Assembly (NCBI RefSeq): GCF_003034915.1
Contig: NZ_PZJX01000039.1
Coordinates: 62,001 to 126,000, forward strand
DNA from: Mesorhizobium helmanticense
GTDB taxonomy: Bacteria > Pseudomonadota > Alphaproteobacteria > Rhizobiales > Rhizobiaceae
Length of the DNA: 64,000 nucleotides
Direction: 5' to 3'
Positions 50,376-58,717 of the stretch are shown piece by piece (position 1 is the stretch's first letter; each line of letters begins with the position of its first letter). A program made the translations under genes and the position numbers. The notes beneath the pieces are model-generated. The model did no database searches and was not told the origin of the DNA. It was given only the letters and a program-made list of their open reading frames with translations.

Positions 50376-51311
50376 TCACGTCCAGAAGTAGCGCACCGTG
50401 TGGAAGAACACCGGGGCGGCGAAGACCAGGCTGTCGGCGCGGTCCATCATGCCGCCATGGCCCTCGATCAGATGGCCCCAGTCCTTGACCCCCTGGTCGC
50501 GCTTGATGGCCGAGGCGACCAGCCCGCCCAGGAAGCCCATCAGGCAGGCGATGAAAGCGACGCCCGCCGCCTGCAGCGGCGAAAACGGCGTCAGGAACGA
50601 CAGCAGCGCGCCAAGCAGGCTCGACGCCGCCAGCCCGCCGATCAGCCCTTCCCAGGTCTTTGAGGGCGAGACATCAGGCGACAACAGATGTCTGCCGAAC
50701 AGCTTGCCGAAGATATATTGCAGCACGTCGCTGCCTTGCACGGTGATGATCAGGAAGGCGATCAGCAACAGGTTGCGGCCTTCGAAACCGGGCAGTTCGA
50801 GCGTCAGCAGCGCCGGCACGTGGCTGACGCAATAGACCGAGATCATGACCGCCCATTGCTGCGCCGAGACGCGTTCGAGAAAGCGCTCGGTGTCGCCGTG
50901 CAGCGCGGTGATGGCCGGCATCAGCAGGAAGCAATAGACCGGAATGAAGATGGTGAAGAGGCCGTACCAGGCGGTCCATACCAGCCAGTACTGGAATGGG
51001 ATGATGATGCCGAACATGCCAAGCAGCACCCAGTGATCGCTGCGCCGGTTGTGCGTCAGCGTCACGAATTCGCGTAGCGCCGCAAACGAGATCAGCGCGA
51101 ACAGGATGGTCATTGCGCGGCGGCCCAGGAACATGGCGACGGTGATGGCCAGGACCATCACCCACCAGGCATTGATGCGCTGGTTGAGGTTGACCAGCGT
51201 TGAGGAGAGCGGCTTCGGCGCGCGCCACGACAGGATGCCGGCGATCAGGTTCGCGATGGTCAGCACGGTCGTGAGGCCGATGACCAGGATCAGGGTTTCG
51301 CGCATCGGCAT
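50376..51311 (-). CDS. Phosphatidate cytidylyltransferase (CdsA/YnbB-like)
   Basis: A 311-residue membrane protein with about eight helices. The CDP-diacylglycerol synthase signature is clear: SPSKTWEGLIGGLAASSLLG and SAIKRDQGVKDWGHLIEGHG followed by GMMDRADSLVFAAPVFF, with the Asp residues for Mg-CTP binding. It makes CDP-activated lipid for the CDP-alcohol phosphatidyltransferase encoded in the same operon. ATG 51311 lies six bases after the PlsC stop. It corresponds to YnbB of E. coli; the housekeeping cdsA is presumably elsewhere. The 3' end occurs in two further copies. Confidence 0.9.
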   Translation of the reverse strand: MPMRETLILVIGLTTVLTIANLIAGILSWRAPKPLSSTLVNLNQRINAWWVMVLAITVAMFLGRRAMTILFALISFAALREFVTLTHNRRSDHWVLLGMFGIIIPFQYWLVWTAWYGLFTIFIPVYCFLLMPAITALHGDTERFLERVSAQQWAVMISVYCVSHVPALLTLELPGFEGRNLLLIAFLIITVQGSDVLQYIFGKLFGRHLLSPDVSPSKTWEGLIGGLAASSLLGALLSFLTPFSPLQAAGVAFIACLMGFLGGLVASAIKRDQGVKDWGHLIEGHGGMMDRADSLVFAAPVFFHTVRYFWT

Positions 51312-51316
51312 GTTGG

Positions 51317-52087
51317 CTAGTCGTCTCCTGGCGCGTCGTGCCGGATATCGGATCGCGACCGATGCTCTAAGCTCTTTTGGTCGCGTGATGTCTTTCGGAT
51401 AGCCGGATTCCACATTTCCACATCATGCCTTGGCGGGCGGGGGTTCAGCGCAAGCAGCGTCTGGCGGGCGCGGTCGAGAAAGGCGCGGCGTTCCTCGCCA
51501 GGCGCGATGGCCACCGGCGCACCGAAGACGACACGGCAAAGCAGCGGCACTGGCACGAACTGGCCCTTGGGCAGCACCCGCGACATGTTCTCGATCCAGC
51601 AGGGGATGAGTTCGACATCGGGCCGCGCCATCGACAGATTGTAGAGGCCGGAGCGGAACGGCAGCAGCGCTTCGTCGGTCATGTTGCGCGTGCCTTCGGG
51701 GAAGATGATCAGCGAATGGCCTTCGTCGAGCACCGAGAGCATGATCGAGATCGGGTTCTGCGTCTCGTCGGTCCACTGCCGGTGGATGAGCACGGAGGAC
51801 AGCATGTCCTGCGCGATAAAGCGGCGCAGCCGCGACTTGCCCCAATATTCGGCCGCGGCGACGGCATGTGTGCGGGCGCGCTCCTTCTCGCTGAGGCAGG
51901 CCGACAGCAGGATGAAATCGCCGTGGCTGGCATGGTTGGCGAAGTAGATGCGCTGGCGGTCCGAGGGCTCGCTGCCGCTCCAGATCGGCCTGACGCCGGT
52001 GACCGCCCAGGCAAGCGCCGACAGGCCGACCGAGGTCATGGTCTGCAGCAAGGTGAAGGTGTTGGCGCGGATGTGAAGCTTCGTCAT
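51317..52087 (-). CDS. 1-acyl-sn-glycerol-3-phosphate acyltransferase (PlsC-like)
   Basis: A 256-residue membrane-associated acyltransferase with NHASHGDF (the NHx4D catalytic motif) and IIFPEGTRNMTDEALLPFRS (substrate-binding motif). It would make or remodel phosphatidic acid. It lies between a small membrane-protein gene and the cdsA-like gene, eight and six bases from its neighbours, so it supplies lipid to the pathway. This gene is not part of the basic E. coli ynb set. ATG 52087 was chosen because the previous stop is at 52096. Confidence 0.88.
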   Translation of the reverse strand: MTKLHIRANTFTLLQTMTSVGLSALAWAVTGVRPIWSGSEPSDRQRIYFANHASHGDFILLSACLSEKERARTHAVAAAEYWGKSRLRRFIAQDMLSSVLIHRQWTDETQNPISIMLSVLDEGHSLIIFPEGTRNMTDEALLPFRSGLYNLSMARPDVELIPCWIENMSRVLPKGQFVPVPLLCRVVFGAPVAIAPGEERRAFLDRARQTLLALNPRPPRHDVEMWNPAIRKTSRDQKSLEHRSRSDIRHDAPGDD

Positions 52088-52095
52088 CGACGGAT

Positions 52096-52530
52096 TCAAA
52101 TAAATGCCGCGACGAGCGACGCCGCAGCGAACAGGCAAAAGGCGGTACGCTGCTTCATCAGCAGCCGGCGCGCGCCCGCTATACGCTCATCGAGTGAGCG
52201 GGTCGCGGCAGGGATGGGCTTCAGGCGCATGCGCGCCAGCACATCGTCGACCGCGCCAGCGCCCGCTGCCTCGCTGTCATGGCTCGCCATCAGCCGGAAC
52301 AGCAGGGCGTCGAACAGAATTAGTGTCGAGAAGGCGAGGATGGCCAGGGCACTGGCGGCAGCCACGAACCAGGCCCCCGCTGACAGTGGCGTCGCCCGTG
52401 GCCCGGCCGTCAGCCCGATGACAGGAGTCGCCAGCACGCAAGCCGCGATCACCAGCAGTGGCCATACCGCCTGCACCATCAGCCCGGCGGCGAACGTCGC
52501 AGCCCTATCCCGAAAGGCCTGATTTTTCAT
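52096..52530 (-). CDS. Small membrane protein of the ynb-like operon
   Basis: A 144-residue protein with two to three membrane helices (FAAGLMVQAVWPLLVIAACV, GAWFVAAASALAILAFSTLI, TAFCLFAAASLVAAFI at the end). ATG 52530 overlaps the phosphatase stop (ATGA). I do not recognise the family; its fixed place in the operon suggests an accessory role in lipid assembly. Confidence 0.7.
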   Translation of the reverse strand: MKNQAFRDRAATFAAGLMVQAVWPLLVIAACVLATPVIGLTAGPRATPLSAGAWFVAAASALAILAFSTLILFDALLFRLMASHDSEAAGAGAVDDVLARMRLKPIPAATRSLDERIAGARRLLMKQRTAFCLFAAASLVAAFI

Positions 52531-53876
52531 GCCGGCTCGTCCAACCCGATAAGAAGATGCACCGGCCGGCCCGATGCGGCCAGTTTTTTTCGTGCCTGGG
52601 TCGGCGTGTGCGAACGGCCCGTGGCGACCAGCCATGCGGCGACGGCGCCGGCACTGCGCTGGAAGCCGAGCGCGCAGCAGACCAGCACCGTGCCCTGGCG
52701 GCGCGCATCCTCGATCGCCGCCACGGCCTCTGCGAGCCTGTCGCGCGACGGCGGCAGAAGGTCGAGCATGGGAAGGCTGATCCAGCGGCAGGTGGTGCCG
52801 CGCGGCCTTTCCAATTCGCCGGCAAGGTCGATCACCGTGCCGAAGGCGTCAGTCTCGGCCGCTGTCGGAAAGCGGCCGAGCGAGACACCGTCGGCCACCG
52901 CGATCTCAGGCGCAAGCTTGCGGGTCCATGCCCATAGGTTGATCCTGGCGCCGAGCCGGTAGGGCCAAAGCAGGATGCGGCTCGCCAGCGAAACGCTGCC
53001 GTCGGCGACTTTCTGGAACACCTTGGCGCCGGCCCCGGCATAGGCGAAGGCGACGATGGCCAGCGCCAGCGCCGGCCATAGCAGGACGAGCCACAGCGCC
53101 GAGACGTAGGCTCCGGCGGCGGCGCCGGCCAGCGCCAGCGCCGCGCCAAGCGCATAGAACCGCGTCAGCCGCCTGGCCTTCGCATCGGCGGTCAACCGAA
53201 AGCCGGCGAACGGCAATTCGCCCTTGGCCGGAAACAGCCAGAGCGCAAAGAAACCGAGCAGCGCGCCGGTCGGGATGTCGATGAAGTGATGCTGCCAGGT
53301 CGTCAGCACCGAGGCGCCGATCAGGAAACACCAGCTGTGCCAGGCCATCTGGGTGATGCCGCCCAGTTTGAGACGCCCCAGCTTTTGACGCCAATGATCC
53401 CAAATGATGACCAGCAGCGCGATGTGCAGCGACGGCGCCTGGTTGAACGGTTTGTCGAAGCCGCCAAGCACCGCGAACAGGAAGCCCGGCAGGCCTGATG
53501 TTTGCGGCCGCGCGAAGGTCGCGGTCAACGGGAACGCGATAAAGCAGGTGACAGCGACGATCTGCGCGGTGAGGTAGCGGCCGGCGAGCCGGTCGACGCC
53601 GCTCTTGGTATCGTTGAGCAGCAGCGACAGGCCGTAGAACAGGTTGATCGACCAGTAAGGCACGATCGTCCATGCCATGAACGGTATAAAATGTTCCCAG
53701 TCGAAGACGATGCCGCCGACATGATCGCGCCGCGATGCCAGCCAGTTGGCGAAGCCGTAGGTGGAATAGAAGAACGGCGCCAGAAAGGCGAGCCACAGCG
53801 CTGCCCGCAGCACGACGCCGGCATAAGGCTCGCGCACCGGGACGGACAGGGCAGGGTCTGCGGCAGGCACGGCCAT
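52527..53876 (-). CDS. PAP2 and dual-specificity phosphatase fusion (YnbD-like)
   Basis: A 449-residue protein. The N-terminal 250 residues are a PAP2-type lipid phosphatase with several membrane helices and motifs KPFNQAPSLHI and WQHHFIDIPTGALLG (catalytic His). The last 150 residues form a dual-specificity phosphatase with LVCCALGFQRSAGAVAAWL, a CX5R loop. ATG 53876 lies three bases from the previous stop. In E. coli YnbD has the same fusion next to YnbA, B and C. It could dephosphorylate a phosphatidyl-phosphate intermediate. Confidence 0.87.
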   Translation of the reverse strand: MAVPAADPALSVPVREPYAGVVLRAALWLAFLAPFFYSTYGFANWLASRRDHVGGIVFDWEHFIPFMAWTIVPYWSINLFYGLSLLLNDTKSGVDRLAGRYLTAQIVAVTCFIAFPLTATFARPQTSGLPGFLFAVLGGFDKPFNQAPSLHIALLVIIWDHWRQKLGRLKLGGITQMAWHSWCFLIGASVLTTWQHHFIDIPTGALLGFFALWLFPAKGELPFAGFRLTADAKARRLTRFYALGAALALAGAAAGAYVSALWLVLLWPALALAIVAFAYAGAGAKVFQKVADGSVSLASRILLWPYRLGARINLWAWTRKLAPEIAVADGVSLGRFPTAAETDAFGTVIDLAGELERPRGTTCRWISLPMLDLLPPSRDRLAEAVAAIEDARRQGTVLVCCALGFQRSAGAVAAWLVATGRSHTPTQARKKLAASGRPVHLLIGLDEPA

Positions 53877-53878
53877 CC

Positions 53879-55687
53879 TCAGGCGCGCCGTGCGACCGAG
53901 ACGGTGAAGATGCCCCACTGGTCGATGCGCTGATCGATCTTGTCGAAGCCGGCGGCAGCCACCAGTTGGTCCATCTCGCCTTGCGTGCGCCGGCGCATCA
54001 CCCAGGCCTGGCCGCCGCGATGCGAGGTCAGGCTGCGCGCGATCATTTCGAGCTGCGGATGCCAGGGCTGGTTGGTGTAGATGAGGAGGGCGCCGGGCTG
54101 CATCGCCTTGGCCAGCCCACCGAGCGAACGGGCGATCATGGCATTGTCGGCGAACAATTCGTAAAGCCCGGAGACGATGGCGAGGTCGGGCGCCGGATCG
54201 AGCCTGGCAAGCATTCTGGCATCGAAGGCGTCGGCCCGATGGAAGGAAACCGTTCCCGGCAGCTTCCGGTCGGCGATCAGCTTCTGGCCGAGCGACACGT
54301 TGAGGTCGGAGAAATCCTGCAGCCGCACGCTGGCCGGCGGTTCAGCGCATGTGGCGACGGCGTCGAGCACGTAGCGGCCATGGCCGGCGGCGATATCGAC
54401 GATATTGACCGGCCGGCCAGCCGCCTTGAGCGTGGCGACGGCGTTGCCGATCAGCTCTTCCAAATGGAGTTTGCGCTGGCGGATGCCGCGCCAGCCGATG
54501 GCGTCGAGGAAGGTGCGATCGATCATGCGGCCAAGCGGCGTGTGACCCCGCGCGACGTTCTCGTAGACATAATCGAGCGTCGAGCCGGAATCGAAGCCGG
54601 TGACGATCCCGGTCTTCATGCCCGACGACAGCCAGGCGCCCATGCGGATCGAGGTACGGCTCATTGCCCAGTAAAGGCCCCTGGGCGACAGCAGCGGCAG
54701 CGGCGAGGCCAGCTGGTCGGCCTCGTCGCGGGTGTAGCCGGCGCGGTCGGCGCCGGTGAGGTCGACCGGCTTTTCCGGCGCCGCGAACTGTCTTTCGAGG
54801 AAAGGCCGGATCAGGTCGAGCGCCTGGTGGCGGTCGCGCTCGCCCAGTGTGTCGTGGAAGAAGCCGGGCAGCACATGCCGTTCCTTGGCCGGGCTCGCCA
54901 GGTTGACGAAGAACTGGTGCTGCGGCCCGTGCCGCACCACCCAGTCGGCTCCGGAGATCAAAAGCTGCGTCGGCACGGCGATGGCGCGGGCATCGGCGAC
55001 GATGCGGGCGGCGTGATCGTAGAGCTCGACCAGGATGTTGGAAGCGATAGGCCGGGTGATCAGCGGGTCGGCCTCGAAGGAAGCGATGCGCTCCGGGTCA
55101 TGCGTCAGGAACTTCGCCTTGACGTAGGAATTGACGAAGAAGCGGCCCTTGAGCTTCTGCCACAGCGCAATGCCTTCCTTGGCGAAGGGCACGTAGAGCT
55201 TGACCGAAAAGGCGGGCGAGGCCACCACCAGCGCGCGGATATCGGGCGCATAGTCATGCACCCAGGCGGCGGCGAGGACCGCGCCGAAGGACTGCGCGAT
55301 CAGGGCGATATCGCTGTGGCCAAACCCGTCCCTGGCGATCTCGCGCACGAAACAGTCGATGTCACGCACCAGGGCCGCAAAGGACGGGGCATAGCCGCGT
55401 TCGCCGGCCGAGCGGCCATTGCCACGCGCATCCCAGGCGTAGAAGGCATGGCCAGGCATGGCCAGTTCATCGACCAGATGCGCCATGCGGCCGCCATGCT
55501 CGTGGCCGCGATGGAACAGGAGGATCGCGCCCTTGGCGGGTTCGCCGATGGCCGGCCAATAGCGGTAGAAGATCTCGGTGCCGTCATGGCTCCTGAAGGT
55601 CCGCTCCTCGGCCACGCGCTCGAGTCCCGCCGGCGCGGCGGTGATGTTGTGTTGGTGAAGCATGGCGGTTCCCCCGAGGCTGCTCAT
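53879..55687 (-). CDS. Bifunctional alpha/beta hydrolase and SAM methyltransferase (YnbC-like)
   Basis: A 602-residue fusion. Residues 25-310 are an alpha/beta hydrolase of the monoacylglycerol lipase type (ILLFHRGHEHGGRMAHLVDE, ALIAQSFGAVLAA with the nucleophile Ser, GFFHDTLGERDRHQ with the catalytic His). Residues 390-600 are a class I methyltransferase (VNIVDIAAGHGRYVLDAVAT as SAM motif I). The start overlaps the preceding stop (TGATG). YnbC of E. coli has the same fusion. It may trim an acyl chain and methylate the head group. Confidence 0.9.
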   Translation of the reverse strand: MSSLGGTAMLHQHNITAAPAGLERVAEERTFRSHDGTEIFYRYWPAIGEPAKGAILLFHRGHEHGGRMAHLVDELAMPGHAFYAWDARGNGRSAGERGYAPSFAALVRDIDCFVREIARDGFGHSDIALIAQSFGAVLAAAWVHDYAPDIRALVVASPAFSVKLYVPFAKEGIALWQKLKGRFFVNSYVKAKFLTHDPERIASFEADPLITRPIASNILVELYDHAARIVADARAIAVPTQLLISGADWVVRHGPQHQFFVNLASPAKERHVLPGFFHDTLGERDRHQALDLIRPFLERQFAAPEKPVDLTGADRAGYTRDEADQLASPLPLLSPRGLYWAMSRTSIRMGAWLSSGMKTGIVTGFDSGSTLDYVYENVARGHTPLGRMIDRTFLDAIGWRGIRQRKLHLEELIGNAVATLKAAGRPVNIVDIAAGHGRYVLDAVATCAEPPASVRLQDFSDLNVSLGQKLIADRKLPGTVSFHRADAFDARMLARLDPAPDLAIVSGLYELFADNAMIARSLGGLAKAMQPGALLIYTNQPWHPQLEMIARSLTSHRGGQAWVMRRRTQGEMDQLVAAAGFDKIDQRIDQWGIFTVSVARRA

Positions 55688-56289
55688 CAGCCGCCGCTCC
55701 CCCTAAGGCCGCTGCGTATCCGGTTGATGGCGGTCGCCAGCGACAGTGTAGCCATGGTCGGAAACACAAACGGCGCGATCGCCTCGGCCCACAGGCCGCA
55801 GGCGATCAGGAAGCCGATGACGCCGAGCGCCAGCGCCCGGTCGCTCTTGCCGAAAGGCCCGGCATAATTGCGCCCGGACCCGGCAGCCACGCCGAGCACG
55901 CCGGCATATTCCGCTATGATCGCCGTGATGGCGAAAGCGACGACGCCCCAGGCAGGGAAGACAGCGGCGAAAGCCAGGATCAAAGCCAGGTCCGAGACGA
56001 TGTCGCAGAGTTCGTTGAGGTACATGCCGAGCTTCGAGGCCTGGCCGTGTTCCCGCGCGAGCATCCCGTCGATGGCGTTGAGCGCCATGCGGACGAACAG
56101 CACCACTGGCATCAAGAGGAATACCGGGGAATGGCCGGCAAACCTTGCAACGACAAGGCCCGTGGCGACCGAAAGAGCGGCGGCAAGAAGGGTGATCTGG
56201 TTGGCGGTGACGCCGGCCCGTGCCAGCCGGTCGGCAAGCGGCCGCAGCTTGGCCTGGAAGGCCGGTTTCAGCGCATAAAGCGTCGGCAT
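55687..56289 (-). CDS. CDP-alcohol phosphatidyltransferase (YnbA-like)
   Basis: A 200-residue protein with about six membrane helices. NAIDGMLAREHGQASKLG followed by MYLNELCDIVSD is the CDP-alcohol phosphotransferase motif; Asn replaces Asp at the first and third of the usual four acidic positions, as seems typical for YnbA-like proteins. It would join a CDP-lipid to an unknown alcohol. The first gene of the operon; ATG 56289 starts at the usual family position, whereas the frame to 56403 adds an unrelated basic stretch. Confidence 0.88.
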   Translation of the reverse strand: MPTLYALKPAFQAKLRPLADRLARAGVTANQITLLAAALSVATGLVVARFAGHSPVFLLMPVVLFVRMALNAIDGMLAREHGQASKLGMYLNELCDIVSDLALILAFAAVFPAWGVVAFAITAIIAEYAGVLGVAAGSGRNYAGPFGKSDRALALGVIGFLIACGLWAEAIAPFVFPTMATLSLATAINRIRSGLRGSGG

Positions 56290-56514
56290 ATGCGAGCCCC
56301 CCGGCCACAGCGCAAGAAGCGCGCGGGCGAGGATGGCCAATTGGCGGGCAAGACGCAAGAGCCGTGCGAGCGGTTGTGCATGGTTGCGAACAGGCATCGC
56401 CATGGGCGTTATTGCCGTTTGCGCGAAAACGGCAATAACTCCTGCTTCAGGTTATGCGGATGGCTGCCGCAAAGCTGGAAAGTCGCCCCGGATCATTGCC
56501 GAGAAGCCCCAACG

Positions 56515-56543
56515 AAAACCCCGGCGGAGACCACCGGGGTTTT
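56515..56543 (-). terminator. Terminator of the protamine-like gene
   Basis: AAAACCCCGG (56515-56524) and CCGGGGTTTT (56534-56543) form a 10-bp stem ending in T residues on either strand, ten bases after the stop at 56553. It also separates this gene from the phospholipid operon. Confidence 0.85.
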
Positions 56544-56552
56544 CAGCAATTG

Positions 56553-56885
56553 TTACCACCGGTACCAGACCCAGACACGCTCGCGATAGCACCGGGTGCG
56601 CCGCCGGCCGTGCCGCCAATAGCGACGGCAGACCCGTCTCCAGACGCGCCGCCTGCGCCGCCTGTTATGTCTGCGCCAGTGGCCATGCCGATGGCGGACC
56701 GGCTCCAACTCCGCCTGAGTGTCGCCGTCCTCGAAGACTTCCTTATCCTGTGCCTCGAGTTCATCGAGGATGCCGCTTCTGGCGGCTGGGACGCCGGCCA
56801 CCGCGTTGACGGGCCGAACCGCGCTCGCGAGCGCCGCCGCCCCTGCAATGCCAAACATTCCTGTCAGAAATAGTCGCCGATCCAT
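56553..56885 (-). CDS. Protamine-like Arg-rich exported protein
   Basis: A 110-residue protein. MDRRLFLTGMFGIAGAAALA is a signal peptide with twin Arg; after a short acidic linker (DELEAQDKEVFEDGDTQAEL) the last 47 residues are made up of Arg, Trp, His and Tyr (WRRHNRRRRRRVWRRVCRRY and YRERVWVWYRW). Similar rhizobial proteins are annotated as protamine-like, without experimental basis. ATG 56885 follows GGAGGG. The tail suggests binding of a polyanion in the periplasm. Confidence 0.78.
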   Translation of the reverse strand: MDRRLFLTGMFGIAGAAALASAVRPVNAVAGVPAARSGILDELEAQDKEVFEDGDTQAELEPVRHRHGHWRRHNRRRRRRVWRRVCRRYWRHGRRRTRCYRERVWVWYRW

Positions 56886-57106
56886 AGAAACCCTCCAATC
56901 ACCTTTGAGCGAGACAAGGTCTACATCTGGAGAATAGCGCGATGGATACAAAAACCAAGGGGTGGCAGCAGAAGTGGTAAACACCTCATGTGTCGAGCCG
57001 GTATTATCGGAATGGCTTGGGAGCGCTGCAGACTCGCTCAAACCCGATCCTAAGAGCTTATTCAATCGTGATGCGCCGCCATCGGCCAGATTGGCACAGA
57101 CCCGCG

Positions 57107-57547
57107 TCAGGCTTTACCGACAATGCCGCCCCAGTCCTCCGGTGCGATATCGACGATCGATTGCGAGAAGGTCCAGCCGTGGCCGCCAGGGTCGCGACAG
57201 GAATACTGGCGTTCGCCATACGGGTAGCTGGTTGGCTCGCTCAGGATCACCGCGCCATGCAGCACTGCGCGCCGGTGATGGGCATCCACATCCTCGACGC
57301 GGACCATGACGGCGAACCGCCGGGGCCTGTCCTGTTCGGCGTCTTCCCGGACCATCGATTTGTCCGCCTTCAGTTCGGTCACGACGACAGCCCCTTCACC
57401 GAAGCCGAGTTGGGCGCGGTGGTTGGCTATCCGCAGGCGCAATTCGAAACCAAAAGCCTGGCAAAGCCAAAGGCTGGCTTTGCCAACGTCAGGATAGGAA
57501 AGGACCGGTATGACCGTTGAGGCCGGCATGGAGCGGTTGCCAAGCAT
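57107..57547 (-). CDS. VOC family protein
   Basis: A 146-residue VOC (glyoxalase-fold) protein. VIPVLSYPDVGKASLWLCQA starts the first module, and PTSYPYGERQYSCRDPGGHG followed by WTFSQSIVDIAPEDWGG is the conserved end of a PhnB-like subgroup. It may bind or convert an unknown metabolite. A second ATG at 57529 gives a start closer to the family norm. Confidence 0.85.
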   Translation of the reverse strand: MLGNRSMPASTVIPVLSYPDVGKASLWLCQAFGFELRLRIANHRAQLGFGEGAVVVTELKADKSMVREDAEQDRPRRFAVMVRVEDVDAHHRRAVLHGAVILSEPTSYPYGERQYSCRDPGGHGWTFSQSIVDIAPEDWGGIVGKA

Positions 57548-57613
57548 GTCCTTGCCTCGTTCCAGTGACGCGAGATGATGGGCGCTCGGTTGCCGACCCA
57601 GCGCCCCGTCAAC

Positions 57614-58036
57614 TCAACTATAGGGCGACCAGCACTGCCGGCGAGGGCCGGAATAGGGCTGGTAGCTGTTGTTCCATGCGCGGTACGAGACATAGCGGTC
57701 GTAGCACCAGCGGACATGGGCGGCGGCCAGCCGGGCCGCGGGGCGCGGTGGCGGAACGACGGTCGCGACCGCGACGCCTGTGGCAAAGGCGGCGGCGGGG
57801 AACCAATAGCCATTGTAGTAGCGATAGCCGGGCCGCAAGCGTACATAGCCTCGGTAGCCATTGTAGTAATAGGCGCCACCGACGACGTAGAAGCCGCGCC
57901 GGTGGCGGATGGGCTCAGGCGCGGTTGCAGCCGATGTCAAGCCGGGAGCGGGCATGATCGGCAAGGCGGCGGCCGGCGAAGCAAGCACCGAAGCGCCGAG
58001 CATCAATGCGCAGAACGCTGTGATTGTCTGTTTCAT
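57614..58036 (-). CDS. BA14K-like secreted protein
   Basis: A 140-residue protein with signal peptide (FCALMLGASVLASPAAALP). Tyr/Gly-rich repeats (GFYVVGGAYYYNGYRGYVRL, YRYYNGYWFPAAAF) and the C-terminal BA14K signature HVRWCYDRYVSYRAWNNSYQ are present. The family was first described as an immunogenic lectin-like protein in Brucella. It lies near the EF-hand gene in the same direction. Confidence 0.85.
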   Translation of the reverse strand: MKQTITAFCALMLGASVLASPAAALPIMPAPGLTSAATAPEPIRHRRGFYVVGGAYYYNGYRGYVRLRPGYRYYNGYWFPAAAFATGVAVATVVPPPRPAARLAAAHVRWCYDRYVSYRAWNNSYQPYSGPRRQCWSPYS

Positions 58037-58069
58037 CGTGTTGTCCTCTTGATGTCGAAGGGGTGCCGG

Positions 58070-58495
58070 TCAGCGACGCTTGAGCGCCCGCAATTCGGAG
58101 ATGGAGAGCGCGCGGTCGCCGTTCTTGTCCGCCCGCAGCAACCGGTCGGGAATGAAGCCCGCAAACTCGTCGCGCGAAATTCTTCCGTCGCCGTCGCGAT
58201 CCATGCGGCGGGCCTGTGTCTTGAAGTCCGCGACCTGCGCGCTGCGGAAATCGCGTCTTGATTTCACCTGCTCCAGGGCGTCGCGCACCTCGCCCGGATC
58301 GAGCAGGCCGTTGTGATTGGCATCCATCCGGTCGAACATCTGCGCCCGCGCAGCCTGGATCTCACCGAATTCGAGGATCCGGTCTCCGTTGGTGTCGATG
58401 CGCTGGAAGAATTGCCTTGCTCCGGACCCGTCCGCCGCCAAGGCGCCATTTGCGCCAAGCAGCAGGCCTGCGCAGGCCATGGCGATCTTTTTCAT
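58070..58495 (-). CDS. EF-hand calcium-binding periplasmic protein
   Basis: A 141-residue protein with a signal peptide (MACAGLLLGANGALA). Four EF-hand loops are visible: DTNGDRILEFGE, DANHNGLLDPGE, DRDGDGRISRDE and DKNGDRALSISE. It should bind calcium in the periplasm. It precedes the BA14K gene by 33 bases and may be cotranscribed with it. Confidence 0.9.
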   Translation of the reverse strand: MKKIAMACAGLLLGANGALAADGSGARQFFQRIDTNGDRILEFGEIQAARAQMFDRMDANHNGLLDPGEVRDALEQVKSRRDFRSAQVADFKTQARRMDRDGDGRISRDEFAGFIPDRLLRADKNGDRALSISELRALKRR

Positions 58496-58717
58496 GCTTG
58501 TCTCCAGTCTCGGTCGGGCGGCCCGCCATGGGCGCCCTTGCAGGACCTTCTACGCAGCACCTTGCCTGCCCCTACGCAGCCATGTGGCATTTTTTTCGCG
58601 GGTGAAACGTCATCGCGGACAGCGGACTGGCATGGCGCCGTAGCGCGCTCTTGGTCGCCACACTGGAAAGGAAGCGCAAAGCGCCCTGAGTGGCGCTAAC
58701 CGCGACTATCGCTCTTG

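Noticed and set aside
53735..55867. 710-residue open frame on the plus strand
   Set aside because: It is antisense to the YnbC-like and YnbD-like genes, has no family motif and follows from high GC3 codon use.
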